Assembly: GCF_000344685.1 (NCBI RefSeq)
Contig: NW_006920418.1
Location: forward strand, 1,399,177-1,463,176
DNA from: Gloeophyllum trabeum ATCC 11539
Lineage: Eukaryota > Basidiomycota > Agaricomycetes > Gloeophyllales > Gloeophyllaceae
Length of the DNA stretch: 64,000 nucleotides
Direction: 5' to 3'
The notes beneath the pieces were generated by a model. That model worked only from the letters and a program-made list of their open reading frames with translations. It searched no databases and had not been told where the DNA came from. Position 1 is the first letter of the stretch, and each line of letters opens with the position of its first letter. Shown here piece after piece: positions 56,851-64,000 of the stretch. The translations under genes and the position numbers were made by a program.

Positions 56851-59800
56851 TTAATAACGCACCATGTTCATCCACATCTGACCCCCATGAGCCATATTAC
56901 CACTGTCTTTCTCTTCCAGCATGTATGCATCATGCGTCTGCCCTCCGTAACTCCCCATGGGTTGAACAGCAGCGCTCGCCGCTGCCAGCAGTTCGTTAAC
57001 GTCACCGTTGGCATTCACAGTGTTGCCTTGGCCGTTGTTTCCTATACTTTGCTGGTTGCCATCCATATAGAACGGGTAGAATAGATTGGGATTCATGTCG
57101 GCCAACTTCTTATCGGGCGGTGTGCTGGGTCCCATCTTCCCTGGAGGAGTATGGCTATGCGCCCCGTCGTTGCCACCGGAAGGTGGAGCGTATCCAGGTC
57201 CGCTGAAAGTCGTATGTGATACCTTGGGCGGCGAGTGTTGCGATTGCGATCCGTGGACACTGCCCGACGATGAGGTCGGCGACAAGATGCCAGAGTCGCT
57301 TTCCCAATCTTGCTCTGAGAGCAAGAACGGATGACTGGGTGGCCCGACTTGGTGAAGATTGACTTCCAAGACAGTCTCAGCAAGCTTGGCAATCAGCGGA
57401 TGTCCACCTGTCATATCCTTGCGCTCCCAGCGCCAACGGAAGCGAGGCAGCATGTCCAAAGCCATCCATACGTCCTCCACAGCGATCTGACGCGAAAGAC
57501 GGTCGCACTTGGACATATGCCCATATAAGATGACCATGGCGGCAATATGGAGAGGGATGGGAGAGACAAAGAAAGCGATGTCGGGGAAGCGAATGAGCTG
57601 ATTGTGGACCACGATTATGTTGTGCGACGTAACGATGGCTGAACGAGTAGACCATGAACACATGGCGAAGATCAAGTGGACAAATCACATACCATCGACG
57701 AGAGCCTTGTATCGAGAGCGGTAATCCAATTCCTTGGAGGAGAACAACGCTCGCAGCAATAGGATCCTTGTGATCCCGACTTTCAATAGTGTTAAACCGA
57801 TATCCTCGGTGATGTCTTGTACAAGCTTCACCCTCTTCTCAATAGGCCACTCGTCAGTTCCTCCGAAATACCATTGATAATTGTCAGGCAGCTGCTTCCT
57901 GAATTCAACCATACTTTTGATGATCCGGGTGGCATGCCTAACAATGGCATCGGGAGCGCTCTGCCGTGTGGGCGAATAAAGGGAATTGATGATGTCGGCC
58001 TGAATCTCCGCGACAGGCCCTGATAGAATGAAGTGCTCGGACGCGTCAGCCAGCGTCCTACCCCGCGTAGGTCGGGGCGTGTTCGAGTCTGAAGGGGAAA
58101 TACCGAGAGGACGTCCAAGCATTAGTGACGTTCCACGATCGTGTATGATCACTGTCGCCCACAGGCAAATACGAAGCTGAGCTTCCTCTTCAGTAAACGT
58201 CTGCCCCTGGGTGGTCGGATCATGATGCAATCCAAGCTCGATAGCGAGGCGGACCATGCTCCCTACCAGCCGCCATAAAGTACGCCCTTGACCCTGCAGA
58301 CTCACGAGTAAGTCAACGTTCTGTCATAAGAGGTGGTAGTACGTACTTCAGCGAACAAATACCACTGAAGCAGAATAAGAGCTTGCAGACTGGACAAAGT
58401 AACGCGGAACTCAGGCTTCGTCACGAGCGACCGCTCGAAGAACTCCTCGGGCTCGGGCCAATCTTGAGGCATTAGCTTCTTCTTGATCGTGGGGCTTGTG
58501 TTGCCAACACCCTCCTTGTCAAGATCACAGACCCTGTGACTCAGCTCGCTCAATGTGCCAAGGGCCAGCATAAGGTACAAGCTGGAGATATACCCCGGGT
58601 CATGCTGGAGGACTCGACGGTCATACAACTGATCGAGGGTGTTTTCGAAGTCCTGACGGATGAAGACAGGCCGATGGGGGTTTAGTCGGGTGAAGTAAAC
58701 GTTAACGATGTGCTTGACCATATTCCGGTCTTTGGGCAACCAAACGGGAACATTGTTGGGAGCTGCGGAGGAGACGGACGCACTGGGGGATGTAGCCACG
58801 ACGCTATTACGACGCACAGGCACAGACACCCACTTGGCAGTGTCCCGGGGCACGGAAGAGTCTATGACTTGATCTCGGCCCGACAGCAGTCCATTTGCGC
58901 CCACCGCCAAATCCTCCTTCAGATCTCCGACGCCCATGCTGGGATTCAGTTTGATCTCATTCACTAAAGCAGCGGAGACACCGAAACTCTTGGCCAATGC
59001 CTGCGTACTTGACATGTCGTTGGATTGGGGATCTTGTCCTTTGATATTGTCTGTACTCGATGACGCTGGGCGCACTTGAGCGTTCTGAGCAGGTGCGTTC
59101 TGGCCATTATGGATCTGCGGAGGGGCAGATTGGAAAGCGGGATGGATGTGAGGGTTGTAACCGGGAGGGGCGGGGGGCTGCATACTCCCCATGTGGGGCG
59201 GCGGTGGGTAAGGAGATCCAGGCGGCGGAGGAGCGCCTGTATACACCGGCATTGGGTAGCCTGGGGGGACCATGTGCTGAGGCGGAGGGTAAGGGTAACC
59301 TTTGGGTCCTTGCGGGCTGGTCCCAGGGGGCGGGGCATTCTGATACGGTGGCCTGCTGGGACCTGCCTCCATAAACTGGAAATTTGGAGACATAACCGTG
59401 GGCGGAGGCTGCATTTGATCCACTTGAATTCCCTCCCGAGCGCATATTTCGTCGAGATTGCTGAGGTCGAAACCAGGCATACGACGTCTGAGGAGCGCCT
59501 CACACTGCATCAACTGACGCTCGACGCGCTCGACGTGGCCTCGCGGCGTCAGCGTCTGGCGATGTCGGTCCTCTTGCTGGCATGGAACACCGGCTGTTGC
59601 ACAAGCGGTACATCTCGGATGCTTAGAGTCGCACTACAACAAGTATCAGCGCACGACGTCGAGGACGGGGATTTGCCGTCGGTGTCGCCCGACGGGACTT
59701 GCCTTAATTTTCTTCTGCCTACATCTGGCGCACGCTTCATGGGACCGCCGCAACCGCCTAGGCTCCGCCTGCGTCGGTGCATCCTGTCCGTCCGCCTTCT

Positions 59801-59954
59801 TGCGCTTTCGCGGCGGAGGCACCGACTCCTGTTGCTGCTGCGGTGGAGGTGGTGGTTGTTGCATCGCTTGTTGATTGGGGTCGATCTGAAGGGCTGATTG
59901 CAACGACGATTGGGCTAGATCAAGGTTAGGATGTGGAGGCAGGATATGGGTCAT
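56851..59954 (-). CDS. Zn2Cys6 fungal transcription factor
   Basis: DNA-binding regulator. MTHILPPHPNLDLAQSSLQS leads through a Pro/Gln-rich stretch and the basic PPRKRKK to the binuclear cluster EACARCRQKKIK then CDSKHPRCTACATAGVPC, spacing CX2CX6C-X6-CX2CX6C. A heptad-like ERVERQLMQCEALLRRR follows, then a Pro-rich linker and the fungal-specific regulatory domain (VKHIVNVYFTRLNPHRPVFI; GRTLWRLVGSMVRLAIELGL with HHDP; RICLWATVIIHDRGTSLMLG). The tail is Asn/Gly-rich, ending MWMNMVRY. The intron inside the zinc cluster (59634-59702) uses a GC donor, AAG|GCAAGT. About five exons. Target pathway not deducible. Confidence 0.88.
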
Positions 59955-60898
59955 ATCTGCAGAGCGAGACAGCGACCGATGGTGTTTATCGTCGCGGACA
60001 ACGTTCTGCGCGTCTGCAAACTTGCTGTCGCCGAGGCGCTGACTGTTCTTGCAGGTTTACCCGGCAAATGCCGATGTCACGGGTGTCACGGTCACAGTAT
60101 GTCCTATATTCGTCCGTCCACTTGGACAGTCCTTCGTCTCTTGGATCAACCAGCGGTAGTGTCTGTCGACTGCATATCCGATTTTATATCTAGCTGTGCC
60201 CACTCCGTACTCGTGAATGATAAATCAAAGCTATTCTGACTTGCTCCTTCACCTGACAGTTGGAGAACGTCCGCGACACTCTCTTGCACCCAACTTTCTG
60301 GTGTCAAATGGACCCACCTAATGGCAATTTAATGATAGGATTCTTCTCTGGAACAATGAGGCAAGACTCCATTTGGAAAGTTGCGATACCTCACTCCGAG
60401 GTGCCTGGTCACTTTGTAAATGTGATGCATCATACATGCTGCAGCCACCAGGGGTATCTATGTAGGCACCTGCTGTATAGCCCATAGAACTGACAGCCTT
60501 GTGACTCCTTGATGCTACAGACTGCACCGAGTTTGCCTTATGAGCCCATATTCCTGAGGAGTCAGTAACAAAGCAAAGCATATACACTTCACTCCAAGTA
60601 ACTACATTGGGCACAGGATACAGTGGCAGACAAAAGTATCTGCACTGCTGCATCTTCAGGGGAAAAGCAGCTGTCTTTGTCTCGTAGCTTACACTTTCAT
60701 TCCAGAAATTGTATGTACATGAAGATAGTCTAATATACTACCTTAGACACCAATTTTATGGGGTGGCAGCTTGGAGGATTGTGAGCCAGGGAGTCATTAT
60801 GCCTTGATGTGTGACAAGAGGGACTGTCACAGCGCTGTTTCTGTCGACAACCGACGGAATCCTACCCTCAACTTGACTCCCGGGCCCCTGCCCGAACT
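59955..60898. other. intergenic, transposon-rich right flank begins
   Basis: No supported gene. Promoter of the Zn2Cys6 gene on the left; beyond about 60.3 kb the composition resembles the repeat-like DNA that follows. Confidence 0.4.
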
Positions 60899-61198
60899 TT
60901 GCTCGCATACAGACTCTCTATGACCTATACATCACCGTCCAAATGTGGCAGGATCATCAACTCTGGGTGCAAAGCCGATGACATTGCAAAGCGGTTCAGC
61001 ATCTCAAAGCAGGCTGTGTTCGACATCGTCAAACGTTACAAGACTACTGGGAGTTGCTATCCCCATCCCAAATCAGGCCGTCCGAGGAAGCTCACACCCC
61101 AGGACCGCAAATTTGCTGCCCAGTTGCTTGACAGAGGCCAGTGCCATAATGCTGTCAACCTGTGGGACAACTACTTCAAACATGTCACTGCCCGGTGA
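60899..61198 (+). mobile_element. Tc1/mariner-type transposase fragment
   Basis: Frame of 99 codons with a helix-turn-helix (INSGCKADDIAKRFSISKQA then VFDIVKRYKTTGS) and the linker SGRPRKLTPQDRKFAAQLL, typical of the N-terminal paired-type DNA-binding region of Tc1/pogo-like transposases. It stops after YFKHVTAR; no DDE/D catalytic domain follows, so it is a truncated remnant. Confidence 0.65.
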
Positions 61199-62897
61199 TA
61201 TGCACAGACACACAACAATCACCAAGGACCAAAAGAAAATAAACCTAACACCAGCGGTATGGGTGGAGGCGGTCCGAGACAACTGAGGGGTATTTTAATA
61301 GTTCGAGGGGGAAGGAGGAGTAAGACGATGTAGGGTAGTCTGTAGGAAGACCTAGAAGAATGAAACAGACACTTTGAGGCCTGAAACAAACGCTAGTTGA
61401 CGCTCCGGAGTATTTATCTCTGAAAAGCCGCAATCAAAGTCACAAGCGACAACACCTGTCGTAGGATCGTGCTCGCGGGGGTAGACATTGCTAGAGAGAC
61501 TTGGTTAATTTTATTTCGCTATGTAGGACACACCGGAGATAATTAAACCGACGGTGGAGATAAATCACTTGACCAGTCAGGCCTATTGGCAAAGCTAGGA
61601 TCAGTTATAATTTGCTAAGTTCGACACTTTCGAACTTCGAGGGTCACTGAGATTGTAACGCTAATTCTCTGAGATGGTGAAGTGCAAAACTTGTTTTTCT
61701 GTACGCTACTTTGTACAATTTATACTACAGGAATGGCTTTGCGACCGTCCGGAGATAAATAACAAATAAACACCGCTACCCACAGGATTGCTCAGCACTT
61801 GCCTCCGTTATACCATACACCATACGACTCCCTTGCGCTCCCACTTGCTCGTCCAAACCCCTATAGGTCACCTCGACGCTCCGCCACCTGACCCAGGCAG
61901 TCCCATCACTCCGTGCGACGTGCTGGTCACGTGCTAATTACCTCCGGCCGCTTGCTGACTGATGCTGACCTCATGGTGACTCGTATATGTCCGCACCCTC
62001 GGTATCTTGATGGAAACGAGGGGGAGTGAGTGCTGGAGGGTGGTCATGAGGACGATGCCCCTCGATAGAAGTGTACGCGGGCCCCGGGGCTAACTCATCT
62101 AGAAGTTGCATAGGTTAAGTCACCCCGGAGCTCGCGTTTGCGGAGATAAATCGCGGAATGGGTCTGTGTACGTCTCGGGGATGCTAGGAAGTCCGGAGCT
62201 AAATAGAAAAATTCTTTTAGAGCCCATAGAAGCCTCGAGGTGTGTGAGCGCTGTGTCGAATAAGCTCCGGAGGGCTTGTACAATGTGCTGAGTCCGCGTT
62301 TTCGGGGGTCAGATGATCCTGAGGCTTATCATCAACCTGGGTGATCATGTGTTGTGTCATCCTCGTCAGTTTGAATCTACCAGGCCTCCTCATGCCAAAG
62401 AGTGTACCCCAACTCCATTGACAAACAAGCAGAAGAGATTGAGGATTATCCTTGACAGTCTGGGCATGTATTCCATGATGAAGCTGCTGCAAACGATGGA
62501 AAGAGGAGCTAAGACATGTAGTCTGGGGATCGCTGCTCTCAAGCTGTCTTCAGGGAGCCATATGCCATTCCATTTCACTTGCCATTTAACAATTATTCTG
62601 TCTGACATGTAACCTGCCAATGGTGATCCAACTGGGTGTCGCCTGAGATCACCAGCCTTAGAATGGCATACAGGAGACTACCCAAACCCACCGAAAGGAA
62701 GAAAGCACTGATAACAGCCTCATTTTTTATGTTGTAATGTGCACCCTTTGTCAGACAACCCATCAACAGAGGACAAACTCTGGAAGTCTGGAAGAGGAAT
62801 TCTCACAATTGTATATGATAAGGGAATTAAAAGGACTGGACACAGTCAAACTTCAAACCCTCAATTGAACGGAGGAAGGACTAACCAAAATCCGTAA
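61199..62897. other. repeat-like, gene-poor
   Basis: No supported gene. GGAGATAAAT or a close variant recurs five times between 61,412 and 62,203, and once as its reverse complement (see findings). A plus-strand frame at 62313-62612 has no recognised family. Confidence 0.4.
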
Positions 62898-63420
62898 TCA
62901 ATGTGAATGCGCAAGCCAAAGTCTACACCTCTCCACAACCATAATATTTGGAGACCTGAGATAGCCTAGGGAGCTGAGCGAATTCAACCATACCCACTTG
63001 CATTTTGGAGTAGTGCAAACTTCATCCTGCAAACAGTTTTCAAGGCCTCTGGTACCAGCTTGGGCCATTTCTGGCAAGAAGGCATACATGAATGCAAAGG
63101 CTAAAATGGCACTCAGAAATAAGGCATGTTGCATAGCTTGCCAGGAGGCATAATAGGCCACTACACCACCGCACAGGGGAGACACCGCTGCACCAAGGCA
63201 ACATGCCTGCATGAGCGATCAATTTGGGTGACCATGTCATTCAAGAAAGAGGACATAGTATGCACCGCGAAGAACACCCCCATTGTGGCACCACACATGT
63301 CACCAATCACCGCAGCTCCGACGGCCATACCAGCAGATGCTGCAAAAGTTTGCAGCATTCGCCACACAATCAGCTCAGGAACACTTCTAGCAACTGCTAC
63401 GCCCAGCGACAAGAAGCCAA
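62898..63420 (-). pseudogene. MFS transporter remnant
   Basis: Minus-strand pieces read LGFLSLGVAVARSVPELIVW, RMLQTFAASAGMAVGAAVIG-DM, and after a frame change CCLGAAVSPLCGGVVAYYAS-WQAMQHALFLSAILAFAFMY-AFLPEMAQ. This is the order of helices 3-6 of fungal drug:H+ antiporters (motif C region included). The loop between helices 4 and 5 is filled with unrelated residues and frames do not join; nothing equivalent to helices 7-12 is present. A partial, decayed copy. Confidence 0.6.
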
Positions 63421-64000
63421 GTAGCGGGAGTGGATAGTCATCAGGAAAACTGCATTCTGCCCTGACAGGTACTGACAGACCTTCATCAGGGCTTATCAGG
63501 GCATTAGTTGTCAGAAGATGTTCTTGACCCTGTCAGGTCAAGTTTTGTGAGGACTGGCCTGCCGCAAGGAGGCATCTGTCTGAGGGAGTGAGTATCTAGA
63601 CTTCAGGTATACTGATATAACTTCTGTTTTACCACCCTAGTTGGCCATTGGAGCATAACTAGTGTTCAGTAATGGGGCACAAAAAGGGCCCAAATTCTGT
63701 CAGGGCTGTCAGTCCATCAGGAATGTGCAATTTACCTGATGCTAGATCAGAATGGGTCTCCATCCATCTAAGAAAACTCCAAGTTCAGTTGATGCTGCAC
63801 TGGTGAATGACTGTTCTTACAGAAGCTCGAGTAACTAGGTTTCCGAAGGCAAGCATAAGCAAGGCAAAGCTTATGGATATACTGCAAGGACTGGTTGGCT
63901 GGGATTCATAAGGATATTCAATAATCTTACTCTATGACAGAGCCTGTTGACTTCAACTCCTCAGCGATCTGAGGAACACTCAGCACGAATGACTCAATTA
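63421..64000. other. repeat-like right end
   Basis: No gene seen. Short inverted motifs around CTGACAGG/CCTGTCAG recur (63,462-63,535 and near 63,700), suggesting a small repeat, but I could not define ends. Confidence 0.3.

Overview
The window reads as nuclear DNA of a basidiomycete fungus, most likely an agaricomycete. Genes are dense and cut by many short introns (about 45-70 nt). They encode fungal housekeeping proteins plus a DUF6533-type membrane protein, a family I know from mushroom-forming fungi. No prokaryotic features were seen. Gene models below were built by hand from conserved protein sequence and splice signals. Where the exon sums were checked (COX4, RRP41, CIT1, COX12) they keep frame exactly.

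Layout. 1-3.7 kb is gene-poor and holds an 853-bp terminal-inverted-repeat transposon with a 9-bp target duplication and a tRNA-Ser-like sequence inside. 3.7-25 kb is a compact housekeeping block: COX4 (cytochrome oxidase Vb type), a secreted GH79 glycosidase, RRP41 (exosome), TRM8 (tRNA m7G methyltransferase), CIT1 (citrate synthase), a ZNF830-like zinc-finger protein, COX10 (haem farnesyltransferase), U1-70K, a homeodomain regulator, TIM13, JJJ1, PRP18 and COX12. Five of these thirteen make nuclear-encoded mitochondrial proteins and six act in RNA processing or ribosome biogenesis. Four divergent pairs share intergenic regions of 194-280 bp.

25-33 kb holds a pyroglutamyl-peptidase I-like gene, a gene-poor stretch with possible remnants, and an assimilatory nitrate reductase whose reading frame appears broken twice near the cytochrome b5 domain. 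33-51 kb is a run of minus-strand genes: a full-length ABCC/YOR1-type transporter, the AP-3 beta adaptin, CWH43 (GPI-anchor lipid remodelling), a short RWD/DUF1115-like gene and a DUF6533 membrane protein.

51.5-53.6 kb is a nested array of small inverted-repeat elements joined at TATA, interrupted by a 728-N gap whose two flanks are an identical 146-bp sequence. It ends about 50 bp upstream of a CobW-family GTPase gene. A J-domain protein and a Zn2Cys6 transcription factor follow. 60-64 kb is again transposon-rich, with a broken Tc1/mariner-type transposase and a broken MFS transporter.

I found no unprecedented biochemical system. The best leads are the two inverted-repeat transposon loci, the disrupted nitrate reductase, three GC-AG introns and very small exons, and the identical gap flanks that suggest an assembly problem.
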